Origin: UBA9845 sp051889975 | GTDB lineage: Bacteria; Bacillota; Clostridia; Christensenellales; UBA1242 | Assembly (NCBI GenBank): GCA_051889975.1 | Contig: JBJFDJ010000005.1 | Span: forward strand, 1 to 16,992 | Direction of reading: 5' to 3' | DNA length: 16,992 nucleotides | Part shown: piece after piece, positions 1 to 9,826 of the stretch | Layout of the letters: every line of letters starts with the position of its first letter | Numbering within the stretch: the first letter of the stretch is position 1 | The notes under the pieces: model-generated | The model's input: the letters and a program-made list of their open reading frames with translations, nothing else | Databases searched by the model: none | What the model was told of the DNA's origin: nothing | Translations under genes and position numbers: made by a program

Positions 1-3000
1 AATGCTGGCATTTCAAGTCAGCCAATTTCTGTTAGAGTTTTTAAAAATATTTCACAGCAAGATATTAATGTTAGTTTTAGTGACGGAAGAGATAGCTTAA
101 CACTTGCCACAAGCGTCATTCCTGCCGAAACAATAAAAATGCTTACATTTGCTGTTGACACCCAAGAAGATTATGTCATAAACGAATTGGCTGTTGTTAG
201 CAGTGTTAATGACATTGTTGAAGTTGAAAAAATTGACGACAACAATTTTAAAGTAACAGGCATAAATGCAGGCAAGGGCACTTTAAAATTTAATCTTGTT
301 TTAAAAGATAGTGACAAATTATATGAAAACGCCACCGTTGAAATTTCTGTTCCTGTTGAAGTTAAACAATATGCAACAAAAATAAAATTAAACGGAAATG
401 AAAATGTTGTTGACAATTTGTTTTTGTATGATACATATCAAAATCAACTTGGCGAAAAATTTGTTGTTAATGTTGGTGAAGAAAACGCACAAGACAAACG
501 CTTTGTTATAAGTTTAAGCGATGACGACCAACAAAAAATAACAATTGTTGATTCTGGCAACAACCCAATTAAACCATATGTTAAAGATGGCGACTATGAT
601 GTTTTAAACAGCAACACAACGTTATTCATTCGCATCAAAGAAGGCTACACTCAAGAGTCAACTGCCACAATCAAATTTTTAACTTATGATTCACTTAACT
701 TGTTGTGCGAACCAACTTCAAACAAAATTAATGCATCATTAAAACATGGCGTTAAATCACTTGATGTTCAGCCAGTTGCTTTAAATCAATACGCAGATGG
801 CACATATCTTTTGGGACTTAACACAAATTTGCAATATAACAACTATGTTGTTTCAGTAATTGTTCCAAAAGACCAATTTACATCTTACATCAAAACAAGA
901 ATTTCAAGCAGTTGTATTGATATAAATGAAAAGATATCTTTTGCAGACGCAACAAAAAATGCTGACAACACAATTTTTAATTTTGAATTAAAGGGTTTGT
1001 CAGAGGACATTTGCACAATAGAATTTTTTGCCGAAAACGGCTTTTCAACATTAATTAATGTTAGAGTATACAACAAAGTAAATGCTTTTCAAGTAACATC
1101 ACAAACCGTAAACCAAAACAGCAGTATTGGTGAAGTTAAATATGAAAATCAGGTTTGCACTTTCAACGGCACACCTGTTAACAGAAATTCATTAAGCAAA
1201 ATTGCCATTGCATTAAACGGCGAAGTTAAATTGGGAATTATTCCTATATATTTTGACGGTGAAAAAGCATACAACATTCAAACAAAAAACATAATTAAAT
1301 GCGATGTTAGCAAAAATGAATATGTAGAGTTTTTGGCAAATAACACTTTGGTTGCAAAAAAACTTACACCAACAGACACCAGCAATCCAACAATAACCAT
1401 TTCTTTAACTGTTTTTTGTGAAACTGGCGAGTTGGAACTTGCAGAACAAAGCATAGAAATTGAAGTGTTTTATGAAATCAAAAAAGTCTTTTTGGATGAA
1501 AATCATATAAAACTTTACACAAAAGATGACCTTGCACCTGCCGATAAAGAATTTGCAACGCACGAATTTAAATTAAAATACAACAATGGAACAGAAGATG
1601 TTGAAATAACCGACGAAGCCACATGGCTAATTGGTGGACAAGACAAACAAAGCATTGTTCAAAATGGTAGCACTGTCACAGCAACAAGTTTGAGTGGTGG
1701 CAGAGAGTTTGGTTTGGCAACTATAACAGCATTTTATGAAAAGTATGGCAGAACTTATATTGTTCAAGCAAACATAGAAATTGAAAAGGCATACAGAGTA
1801 ACTGACATTTACAACTTAACTTACACCAAGGACGGCAAGACAAATGCAATTGTTCCACAAAATGTTTTGATAAGCGAAAAATATAATGACGAAACAGGAG
1901 ATTATGACCAAACTTTTGAAAAGAATGTTTATTATATTTACTTGGATTCTCGCAACAACATCTCAGTTGGCTCAACCTTTGTTTTGGGACAAACAATTGC
2001 TCCAAGCAATGCATATAATAAAACATTGATTTATTCAACAAAAAATGCAGTTGAAGAAGAAAATGTTCCTGTTTTGTTAATTGATGAAAACGGCAAAGTA
2101 ACAATCAACAGAACTGGTGGAACAGCGTATATTTACATCAGTGCAAAAGACAGTTTAAATGATGCCGAAGTATATGAAATTGAAAGAAAAATTTTTGTTA
2201 GAATTGCAGACGGAAAATCAAGCGACACAGCACTTGAAATTGCAAATGAATATGATTTTGTTGCAATAAACAACAACAAAGAAAGTCTTTCAAAATTTTA
2301 TCGTGTGGTTAAAGACATAAATCTGTCTGGTTTAACAAGCAACTCTGCGTGGACACCAATTGGCATTATAGATGGTGAGTTTTACGAGTTTTCTGGCAAT
2401 ATTGATGGCAAAATAATAAGTGAAGGCGAAACATACATTTGCAATATTTTTGGCTTTAACATTAATTTGCAAAGTGGAGCTGACAACGTTTTGAGTGGTT
2501 TGTTTGCAACTTTATCTTCAAATGCTGTGATAAAAAACCTTAACATTCAAATTAGCAAAGTAGACATTGATTGCACTTCAAATGATAATCAGTCTCAGTT
2601 TACATTTGGTGGCTTAACTGCAATTAACAAGGGCAAAATTAAAGATGTTAGTGTTGACATTGTTGATACGAATTCTCAAATTTGCGAATGTGCATATATT
2701 AGCAACATTGGTGGTTTGGTTGGCATAAATGAAGGACAGATTTATCAATGCTATGTTTCTGGCAATTTAAATCATATAAAGCAAAATTCACTTAACACAT
2801 CAAAAACAAACATTGGTGGTTTGGTTGGTCAAAACACAAATCAGATTGATGGAAACAGCAAGCTTGTAAACGACAACACTTTTGCTGATGATTACACTTC
2901 ACTTATCAATTTAAATAGTGCATACATAAATGCAAACAGTGTTAAGACATACAACGAAATAAAGGGCGACATTTGTGTTGGTGGCGTTGTTGGTTTAAAT

Positions 3001-6000
3001 GTTGCAGATGCTACATTAAAAAATTGCAGTTTTGATGGCTGGGTTAAAGCAATCAACAATGTTGGTGGAATTGTTGGCTTAAATGAAAGTGCAATTGAAA
3101 ATTGTTTTGCAAGTGGCCATGTAAACGGATTTAACAATGTTGGTGGCATTGCTGGTTATAGTTTGGCTTCAATAAACTTTTGTGCAGTAAATATGTTTGA
3201 TGATTTTGAGTCAACCTATGATGGCGAAATAACACCAAACATCATCGCCAGATTTGACAATGTTGGTGGTTTGGTTGGTAGCTTAACGGGAGCAACTCTG
3301 TCAAATGGTTATGTTAAATCATATTATGTTCGTTCGTCAGCTAATTATCTTGGAGATATCTATGTTTTGGCTGGTGCAAAAGCACAAAATGTTGGTGGCT
3401 TGGTTGGCTATGCAAAAAATTCAACCATTCAAACATCTTTTGTTCAGGCAAACATTAACACGGCAGAGCTTAATGCTTATGTTGGTGGCTTTGTTGGTGG
3501 TGCAGAAGAAACTACAATTTTAAATTGTTACACAATGGGACACATTGTCTTAAAAGATAAAAATAACTCTTTTGCAGGTAAATTTATTGGGTTACTTAAT
3601 TCAAACGGCACCATTGCAAATTCATACAGCACAATTGTTGACGCTGATATCAATGCAGGTTCAACTTCAACAAGTTATTTTGTTGGCGCTATTGGTGGTG
3701 GTTCATTAACTGTTGCAAGCAGTTATCATTTGTCTGGTGGAACGACAGACGCTGGCAATGTTGCTCTAAAAAATGACACAGATAATGGACGCACAAAAAC
3801 AAGTGATGTGTTAAAAAACATAGGCACTTACACTGGTTGGTCAATTGGCACGGATTTAACAGGCAACATCACTTGGTATATAAACGCTGGCAATAACGAT
3901 GGCTATCCTATGCTTGTCATTGGCAACAAAAAATTGAGCGTTGAAGCACCAAATGAAATTGTTGCCACATTAAACAATGGCAATGGTTATATGAAAAAAC
4001 TTGATGATACATCGGCAATTATTTGGCGTGGGTCAAAAAGTTCATCCGTATATTTGATAAATTCAACCTATGGATTATTTTCGGAAATTTCTGTTAATCC
4101 AACAGACGCAGGTATGGCTTACAACATAACTTCAAGCAATGATAGTGTTTTAAGCATAACTGGCAGAAATAAAGATCGCATCATTCCACTTTCAAATGGA
4201 ATTGCAACACTTACAATTACCAGCAGACTTAATAACACCGTAACCAAAACAATAACTATTTATGTTGTTAACAAAATTGAAAACTTTGATGTTGACCAAA
4301 CAAACATAACAAGTTTGGTTAATCAAAAACAAACGGTTGGCGTAAGTGCTCAAAACTACTCAAATTATCGCCTTAAAATCAAAGTGAGTGGTGGCAACAA
4401 TCAATATTTAAACATTAACAATTTAACAATTGACGCAAATGGTATTATTGATATTCCATATTCAAGCAATTTATATATTTACAGCACAAAGTCAATTGTT
4501 GATATTGCCTTTGAAATTCAAATCACTCCTTACATTATTGTTAAAACTTTAGATGATACAGAAGAAAAAATTGAAACGACTTCAAAAACAATTAAATATT
4601 GCTCTTATTATGGCATAAAAGACTTTAACTGCAGTTTAACAAACATAAACATCACACAAAATGACAGCGCAAGGCTTGTTTTCACAGCAACAGGTGATGA
4701 CTTAAGAGTTGCAACAAACGAGCTACCAAAATTGACTTTTGCTGGAAATGAAGAAATTATTGTTAACCAGAGCAATCAAACAATTTTAAATTTTGTGCTT
4801 GCCAAAGCAACTGCTTACGACTATGCAGGCAATTTAACAACTGATTATACAAAAGAAATTTCAAAAATTGTTTATGAATATGTTGTAAGAGTTAATGCAG
4901 ACGCATTCAACACAGCAATTGCAAAAAAAGACAAACTTGAAATTGATATCACTGCAAACATAAGTTTAACTGAAAATTCAACAACAGAAGGAACAACTGC
5001 AAGCGCCCAAGCAAAATTTGTTATCAGCAAACAACAACTTAAAAACATTGGCGTTGACTTTTTTGCAAACAGCCAAAAAATAATCAATGATGCTGGACAA
5101 GAAGAATACACAGTTGTTGAAACATCAAGTCACCAAATCATTGCCGGCAAAACAGGTCTGCTAAAAGTATCGCTTTATCCAAACACAGCCGATGTTAATG
5201 AAGTTAGAGTATATGCCGTTGGTGGCACACACAACATAAGTATGTATCAACTTTTAAAACAACCAATTTATGACAGCATTGACACAGCAAAAATAAATTC
5301 TTATAGTTATGTTGAACGCAAACCTTATGCAATTTCTTTGGTTGACAAAAATGGTTTGGCACTTTGGAATGAAAGCAACTTTGATGATGGAACTTCAACT
5401 TTTGATGGAAATTTTTATGTTGGCTTTATCATTCCAAGCAGTGTTGCAGCAGGAACGGCATACACAGTTTATGTTGAAGCTTATCTAAAAGACGGCAGAA
5501 CACTTGTTCAATCATACGACTTGTATAGTGACATCCCAAGCGAAGTTTCTGTTTCATATAACTTTAACAACACTCAAATATTAACTGACACAGCATACAT
5601 TGCCTATGGTGTTGAATACACCCTAACAGTTGAAGTTGCAAAACTTGCTGTTGAAGAAATGCCAGATGGCTCTGGAATAAAAGATTTGGACATCATTAGC
5701 GAATACTCAAACTTTGAGTATGACAAAGACAATAGTGTTTTAAATAGTGGAAGTTATTCATATTTAAGATACAAATTTAAAGTTGATGACAAAACAATTT
5801 CAAATTTCAATTTTAAAGTTAAATTGCAAAAGACTGTAAATGGTTTGTTAACAACCTTTACAAGCAACAACATAGCATTTAATTTAAAGGACTTTGTTGT
5901 AACTTCAATAGATATAGTAACAGACGAATACAACAGTGACACTTTGTCTCTTGCAACAAACAACAGCACAGAATTAAAAGTTGTTTTAACAGCAGAGTAT

Positions 6001-9000
6001 GATGGCAGTGATACAATCAAAACAAGCATAGATGAATTAGCAATAGATATTTCAAAAACACTGTCTTCATGGCAGGCAAAAAAGAGTGTAACTGGCGCAT
6101 TTGAACAATTGACCCTTGAAACATATCCAAACTTTAAAATATCACAAGATACCGGAACTGGTTTTTATAAAATACAGCCAATCAACGCAAGTTCTGGCGA
6201 AGAAATCTATGTGGCAATCACTTTGGATTATAGCAGTGACACTTTTGGCAGTGTTGATTTAGCAAATGACAAAGCCGGTTTTGCAGGTAGCAAACAAACT
6301 TTAATCAGCAAAGTTACGACAAACTTCTTCCGTGATGTAAGTGCAACAAACAGCATTCCAGTTGGTGATTTAAAAGACGAATCACAAACCACAAATAACC
6401 AATATGGCAATCAGGAAGACACAGTGGTTGGCGAAATTAATTTTGTTGACATTCAAAATGGTTCAAGTGAAAACAAGTTGTATTACAGACTTAAAGAAAA
6501 TTTAACTTTAACAGATTACACACCACTTGATTTAAGTTATGTTGAACTAGATGGCAATGGCTACACCATCACCATTGAAAGTTTCAGTGACGAAGCAATT
6601 GCTTCTGGCAATCTTGGCTTATTTAACACAATTGACGAAAACTGCTTGTTGCAAAATTTAAAAGTTAATTATAGCAATTTAACAATAGATTACACAAAAC
6701 AAGATGCCGAGCCATCATTGATTAATTTTGGTGGATTGGTTGCAACCAACAATGGCATTGTTTACAATTGTCAAGCTAAAGGTCAAGTTGAAGTGGTAAC
6801 ACAATCAAGTGCAACAAGTGGCACAGAAGTTTATGTTGGTGGCATTTCTGCAGTTAACAACAACGCAATTTCATTTAGCCAAAGCCGTTTAAAAATAAGC
6901 GTTAATCGTGGTTATGTTGGTGGATTTGTCGCTCAAAATTCAGGCAAAATTTCCAATAGCAAAGTTGTGTTTAGTGGCACAAATTGCATTTCAAACACTT
7001 CAACAACCGAATTGTTGAACTTGGTTGGTGGATTTGTTGCACGAAACTCTGGCAAAATCTATGGCAGTTATATTGCTGGAACAAATTTAAGTGGTTCGCG
7101 TTATACCGACCAAATCTCTTCATACACACCAATTGGTGCGTTTGTTAACAAAAACAGTGGCGAAATTGCCAATTCTTTTGCAAACATAACAGTTATTTGC
7201 CAAACTCGTAGCAGTGGCTTTGTGTATGATAACGCTGGCACAATTTACAGTTGTTATTCAGCATCAAAAATGCAAACAAACAGCTCTGCACACAACCCAT
7301 TTACTGGCGTAAATGAAACTGGCGTAAACAACTCTGGCACAATAACAGATTGCTACTATTTAACAGATACTTTTGGCTCTACATCACAAGAACCTGCAAC
7401 AAAACTCAACACTTTAACAGATGAACAACAATTTGCCGAATTTGTGTTTGCAGATGCTGGCTTGTTAAATGGCACTTGGTATATGACAAGTTATGGTCCA
7501 ACACTTGTTGACGCCGACTTAAATATAGTTAGCGAACAAACATATATGGGTTTGGCACCAGACGCAACAACTGGCAAACAAACATATTCTTGGTCATTTA
7601 ATGAAAATACCCCAATAAGTGGCAAAACTTTTACTGATAGCAATAACATCACATATTATAACTTGCGAACAATCACAAACTTCCAACAATTTAATGATTT
7701 TATAAAAGCAGATAGTTCAACAGGCAGTGCTGACGGCACATTAAGTGACCACTTTGTTCTGCTTTGCGACATTGTTTGCGAAGACTATGTAACTCCAAAG
7801 AGTGCCGAGTTATCATTTGCTGGCAAATTTTTGGGCAACAATATGACAATCAGCAATCTTTACCTAAAAGCAAGCAACGACAACAAAAATCAATATTTTG
7901 GTTTGTTTGGTGAACTATGTGGTGCTGTTGTTAAAGATTTAACAATCAAAGCAAAACAAGCAACAGCAAACAACATAAGTTATGTTGGCATACTTGCTGG
8001 CAGAATTACAGATAGCAGTAATATAACAAATATTTCTGTTGATGGCTCAAGTGTGTATGTTCAAGGCAAATACTTTGTTGGTGGAATTGCAGGCTATATG
8101 AGTGGTTCTAGCATCACAAAAGCAAGCGTTTCAACAACAGTTAATGCAAGTTATCGTGGCAACGAAACCTATGCAAAAGTGTTTGATAACATCAGCCAAG
8201 ATGGCAACTATGAATTCACTTATAGTGGCATTGCCGTTGGTGTGTTAACTGGAGCAAGTTCATTAAAAGATGTAACCGTAACAGGCAACAGCATTGCCAT
8301 TGGCTATTATGCAAGTGCTTGCGTTGGCTTGGTTGACAGTGGCTCAACACTTTCACTTGCCAATGTTCAAATTGACCCAAAACAATATGTCAGGGCTTAC
8401 TATGTTGCTGGTGGTGTGGTTGCAGAAAATCGTGGAATAGTTGATAGGTGCAGTGTTGCTCATGAAGATAATGTTCAAATGGCAATAGACACAAACAACT
8501 CAACTGCAAATCGCAACTTAACATTCTTTGCTGGCAGTCCAAAAATAATTGGTGGTTTGGTTGGCTTTAACAATGGTGGCACAATCACTGATAGTTTCAG
8601 CAAACTTGATGTCCGTGCCGAAACACTTAACACAAATGTTGCTGGTGGTTTGGTTGGAACAATAATAAGTGGAACAATCCAAAACTCATTTGCAACAGGC
8701 AGTGTTTTAAGTCGCCGTGTAATTGGTGGGTTGTTGGGTTCAATTACAACAAAAGACAGCATATGTTACAATATAAACACATCGGGTTCAACAAACTCTG
8801 CAGTATTTGAAGAAGGTCAAACACAAATTGCCGATGGAACTGTGACAATCAAAAACGTTTTGGCATCAAACAGATGGTTAACAGGTAGTTATAACGACTT
8901 TGACATCATTGCAGCAGCCTTCCAAAAGGGCTTGTTGATTGGTTGCTTTAACAGAAACACTGATATACAAACGGAAAATTGTTTTGTTAACACTCAAGTT

Positions 9001-9432
9001 ACGCAAAACACAACAAAAACTGATATCAATGCTTACTTAAAAACCAACGCCGTTCTAAAGGCATTTAATGGCGACAATGACATCACTCAATCAATAGACG
9101 AAATAAATAAAAAAATAGACGAACAAAATAGCACATTAGACGAACAAAACAAAATAACAAAAATAACTGCAGTTGATTACTTAACTTTTTACTTAACCTG
9201 TGGTGGTTACACAACAAACTTTGAAGGTATATCTATGACTGGAGGCTCTGATAGCACACAAGCCAAACCAAACGTTGATGTAAAAACTCAATCTAATGGC
9301 ACATATATCACTTTCTATTTCTTAAACAATTTTGATGCAAATATGAATTTAATTGCAAGTGATGGCAAATTTAATGCCCCAGCAGATGTCGTAGGCATCT
9401 ACCCAACAATTATCAAAAATATTAACTTATAA
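1..9432 (+). CDS. Giant secreted/surface repeat protein with Ig-like and three GLUG beta-helix modules (5' end outside window)
   Basis: The reading frame is open from base 1 to the TAA at 9430-9432, giving at least 3143 codons. An ATG at 139 has no ribosome binding site and coding character continues upstream of it, so the gene is 5'-truncated by the window. Counting from base 1, Big_2/Ig-like segments (short beta-strands ending in forms such as GIATLTITS or GGTAYIYIS) are visible near residues 70-122, 555-596, 697-717 and 1381-1425. Three GLUG modules lie at about 740-1309, 2144-2500 and 2554-2997. The first opens with the usual cap (NDINL-like strand, WTPIG, F-G-IDG) and closes with NDGYPML. 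The sequence is rich in Asn, Thr and Ser, as in extracellular repeat proteins. By family knowledge such proteins are secreted adhesins or surface proteins; the ligand is unknown. No LPXTG, SLH, dockerin or C-terminal hydrophobic tail is visible, so anchoring, if any, would be N-terminal. It ends 15 bases before an assembly gap. Confidence 0.9.
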   Translation, partial: NAGISSQPISVRVFKNISQQDINVSFSDGRDSLTLATSVIPAETIKMLTFAVDTQEDYVINELAVVSSVNDIVEVEKIDDNNFKVTGINAGKGTLKFNLVLKDSDKLYENATVEISVPVEVKQYATKIKLNGNENVVDNLFLYDTYQNQLGEKFVVNVGEENAQDKRFVISLSDDDQQKITIVDSGNNPIKPYVKDGDYDVLNSNTTLFIRIKEGYTQESTATIKFLTYDSLNLLCEPTSNKINASLKHGVKSLDVQPVALNQYADGTYLLGLNTNLQYNNYVVSVIVPKDQFTSYIKTRISSSCIDINEKISFADATKNADNTIFNFELKGLSEDICTIEFFAENGFSTLINVRVYNKVNAFQVTSQTVNQNSSIGEVKYENQVCTFNGTPVNRNSLSKIAIALNGEVKLGIIPIYFDGEKAYNIQTKNIIKCDVSKNEYVEFLANNTLVAKKLTPTDTSNPTITISLTVFCETGELELAEQSIEIEVFYEIKKVFLDENHIKLYTKDDLAPADKEFATHEFKLKYNNGTEDVEITDEATWLIGGQDKQSIVQNGSTVTATSLSGGREFGLATITAFYEKYGRTYIVQANIEIEKAYRVTDIYNLTYTKDGKTNAIVPQNVLISEKYNDETGDYDQTFEKNVYYIYLDSRNNISVGSTFVLGQTIAPSNAYNKTLIYSTKNAVEEENVPVLLIDENGKVTINRTGGTAYIYISAKDSLNDAEVYEIERKIFVRIADGKSSDTALEIANEYDFVAINNNKESLSKFYRVVKDINLSGLTSNSAWTPIGIIDGEFYEFSGNIDGKIISEGETYICNIFGFNINLQSGADNVLSGLFATLSSNAVIKNLNIQISKVDIDCTSNDNQSQFTFGGLTAINKGKIKDVSVDIVDTNSQICECAYISNIGGLVGINEGQIYQCYVSGNLNHIKQNSLNTSKTNIGGLVGQNTNQIDGNSKLVNDNTFADDYTSLINLNSAYINANSVKTYNEIKGDICVGGVVGLNVADATLKNCSFDGWVKAINNVGGIVGLNESAIENCFASGHVNGFNNVGGIAGYSLASINFCAVNMFDDFESTYDGEITPNIIARFDNVGGLVGSLTGATLSNGYVKSYYVRSSANYLGDIYVLAGAKAQNVGGLVGYAKNSTIQTSFVQANINTAELNAYVGGFVGGAEETTILNCYTMGHIVLKDKNNSFAGKFIGLLNSNGTIANSYSTIVDADINAGSTSTSYFVGAIGGGSLTVASSYHLSGGTTDAGNVALKNDTDNGRTKTSDVLKNIGTYTGWSIGTDLTGNITWYINAGNNDGYPMLVIGNKKLSVEAPNEIVATLNNGNGYMKKLDDTSAIIWRGSKSSSVYLINSTYGLFSEISVNPTDAGMAYNITSSNDSVLSITGRNKDRIIPLSNGIATLTITSRLNNTVTKTITIYVVNKIENFDVDQTNITSLVNQKQTVGVSAQNYSNYRLKIKVSGGNNQYLNINNLTIDANGIIDIPYSSNLYIYSTKSIVDIAFEIQITPYIIVKTLDDTEEKIETTSKTIKYCSYYGIKDFNCSLTNINITQNDSARLVFTATGDDLRVATNELPKLTFAGNEEIIVNQSNQTILNFVLAKATAYDYAGNLTTDYTKEISKIVYEYVVRVNADAFNTAIAKKDKLEIDITANISLTENSTTEGTTASAQAKFVISKQQLKNIGVDFFANSQKIINDAGQEEYTVVETSSHQIIAGKTGLLKVSLYPNTADVNEVRVYAVGGTHNISMYQLLKQPIYDSIDTAKINSYSYVERKPYAISLVDKNGLALWNESNFDDGTSTFDGNFYVGFIIPSSVAAGTAYTVYVEAYLKDGRTLVQSYDLYSDIPSEVSVSYNFNNTQILTDTAYIAYGVEYTLTVEVAKLAVEEMPDGSGIKDLDIISEYSNFEYDKDNSVLNSGSYSYLRYKFKVDDKTISNFNFKVKLQKTVNGLLTTFTSNNIAFNLKDFVVTSIDIVTDEYNSDTLSLATNNSTELKVVLTAEYDGSDTIKTSIDELAIDISKTLSSWQAKKSVTGAFEQLTLETYPNFKISQDTGTGFYKIQPINASSGEEIYVAITLDYSSDTFGSVDLANDKAGFAGSKQTLISKVTTNFFRDVSATNSIPVGDLKDESQTTNNQYGNQEDTVVGEINFVDIQNGSSENKLYYRLKENLTLTDYTPLDLSYVELDGNGYTITIESFSDEAIASGNLGLFNTIDENCLLQNLKVNYSNLTIDYTKQDAEPSLINFGGLVATNNGIVYNCQAKGQVEVVTQSSATSGTEVYVGGISAVNNNAISFSQSRLKISVNRGYVGGFVAQNSGKISNSKVVFSGTNCISNTSTTELLNLVGGFVARNSGKIYGSYIAGTNLSGSRYTDQISSYTPIGAFVNKNSGEIANSFANITVICQTRSSGFVYDNAGTIYSCYSASKMQTNSSAHNPFTGVNETGVNNSGTITDCYYLTDTFGSTSQEPATKLNTLTDEQQFAEFVFADAGLLNGTWYMTSYGPTLVDADLNIVSEQTYMGLAPDATTGKQTYSWSFNENTPISGKTFTDSNNITYYNLRTITNFQQFNDFIKADSSTGSADGTLSDHFVLLCDIVCEDYVTPKSAELSFAGKFLGNNMTISNLYLKASNDNKNQYFGLFGELCGAVVKDLTIKAKQATANNISYVGILAGRITDSSNITNISVDGSSVYVQGKYFVGGIAGYMSGSSITKASVSTTVNASYRGNETYAKVFDNISQDGNYEFTYSGIAVGVLTGASSLKDVTVTGNSIAIGYYASACVGLVDSGSTLSLANVQIDPKQYVRAYYVAGGVVAENRGIVDRCSVAHEDNVQMAIDTNNSTANRNLTFFAGSPKIIGGLVGFNNGGTITDSFSKLDVRAETLNTNVAGGLVGTIISGTIQNSFATGSVLSRRVIGGLLGSITTKDSICYNINTSGSTNSAVFEEGQTQIADGTVTIKNVLASNRWLTGSYNDFDIIAAAFQKGLLIGCFNRNTDIQTENCFVNTQVTQNTTKTDINAYLKTNAVLKAFNGDNDITQSIDEINKKIDEQNSTLDEQNKITKITAVDYLTFYLTCGGYTTNFEGISMTGGSDSTQAKPNVDVKTQSNGTYITFYFLNNFDANMNLIASDGKFNAPADVVGIYPTIIKNINL
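2608..3552 (+). repeat. GLUG repeat array 1 within the giant protein
   Basis: About nine imperfect copies of the GLUG motif, core (V/I)GG(L/I/V/F)VG-x(4-8)-I-x-NC, start near 2608, 2707, 2812, 2977, 3061, 3139, 3262, 3391 and 3481. At DNA level the core appears as near-identical runs such as gttggtggtttggttggc. Spacing is irregular (about 80-165 bases), as expected for beta-helix rungs with variable loops. The array sits between the WTPIG cap (about 2350) and the NDGYPML closing motif (about 3895). Confidence 0.85.
6730..7270 (+). repeat. GLUG repeat array 2 within the giant protein
   Basis: At least six GLUG-like rungs begin near 6730, 6835, 6916, 7024, 7132 and 7218, with cores such as FGGLVATNNG, VGGFVAQNSGKIS and VGGFVARNSGKIY. 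The second G-V-G is often replaced by V-A, so this array is a distinct variant of array 1. A beta-strand cap (YTPLDLS..ELDGNGYTI) precedes it at about 6510-6570 and a closing WYMTSYGPTLV element follows at about 7480. Confidence 0.8.
7898..8760 (+). repeat. GLUG repeat array 3 within the giant protein
   Basis: Seven or so rungs begin near 7898, 7984, 8080, 8407, 8551, 8644 and 8722 (FGLFGELCG, VGILAGR, VGGIAGYMSG, AGGVVAENRG, IGGLVGFNNGG, AGGLVGTIISG, IGGLLGS). A cap of the form F-x-GKFLGNNMTISNLYL precedes them at about 7816. Only about 50 residues separate this module from array 2, so the last third of the protein could form a nearly continuous beta-helical rod. Confidence 0.8.
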
Positions 9433-9447
9433 ACAATTATAGTTAAA

Positions 9448-9547
9448 NNNNNNNNNNNNNNNNNNNNNNNNNNNNNNNNNNNNNNNNNNNNNNNNNNNNN
9501 NNNNNNNNNNNNNNNNNNNNNNNNNNNNNNNNNNNNNNNNNNNNNNN
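9448..9547. other. Assembly gap (100 N)
   Basis: Exactly 100 consecutive N, the default filler of scaffolding software rather than a measured distance. The true length and order across it are unknown. The giant gene's stop codon lies 15 bases to the left; its terminator and anything between it and trxB may be missing. Confidence 0.98.
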
Positions 9548-9768
9548 TGCCAAAATCACAAAAAAATTTTATTAATTTTGATGTTTAAAATATTTCAAAG
9601 ATAAAAATTTGAAATAACTTTTTATTAAATTAATTAAAAAACATTAAAAGAATACAATAAGATATGTAAACCACTTAAAAAAATTTAAAAACATTAAAAA
9701 AATCTTGCATGCAAAAATAGTAAAAGCAAAAACTACAAACAAGTTAAAAATAGTTTTAAAAAACCATT
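9548..9768. other. AT-rich intergenic stretch upstream of trxB
   Basis: No coding potential. It holds a perfect 10-bp palindrome TTGCATGCAA at 9705-9714, an AT-only hairpin at 9592-9615 (ATTTCAAA paired with TTTGAAAT around an 8-base loop) and one copy of AAACAAGTTAAAA at 9737-9749, a motif that recurs twice upstream of ung. None can be assigned a function from sequence alone. Confidence 0.5.
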
Positions 9769-9796
9769 TTGCGTTTTTTGTGTTGTTTGATATAAT
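9769..9796 (+). promoter_or_regulatory. Probable sigma-A promoter of trxB, extended -10
   Basis: -35 TTGCGT at 9769-9774, a 16-base spacer, and -10 TATAAT at 9791-9796 preceded by TGA, which makes an extended -10 (TGNTATAAT). The gap from -10 to the start codon is 30 bases and contains the ribosome binding site GGAGA (9818-9822). Confidence 0.7.
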
Positions 9797-9826
9797 TTTT
9801 TATGTAAATAATTTTATGGAGAAATT

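Noticed and set aside
139..141. ATG as the start of the giant gene
   Set aside because: The frame is open from base 1 with the same coding character and there is no ribosome binding site before 139.
1721..2104. 127-residue - strand open reading frame inside the giant gene
   Set aside because: Antisense to a clearly coding frame, without ribosome binding site or recognisable domain.
2608..3552. Regular short DNA repeats that might be a CRISPR array
   Set aside because: The repeats are in-frame GLUG codons with variable spacing and sequence; no constant direct repeat with unique spacers exists.
9592..9615. Hairpin after the assembly gap as a terminator
   Set aside because: The 8-bp stem has only one G-C pair and no clear T-tract; it is expected by chance in such AT-rich DNA.
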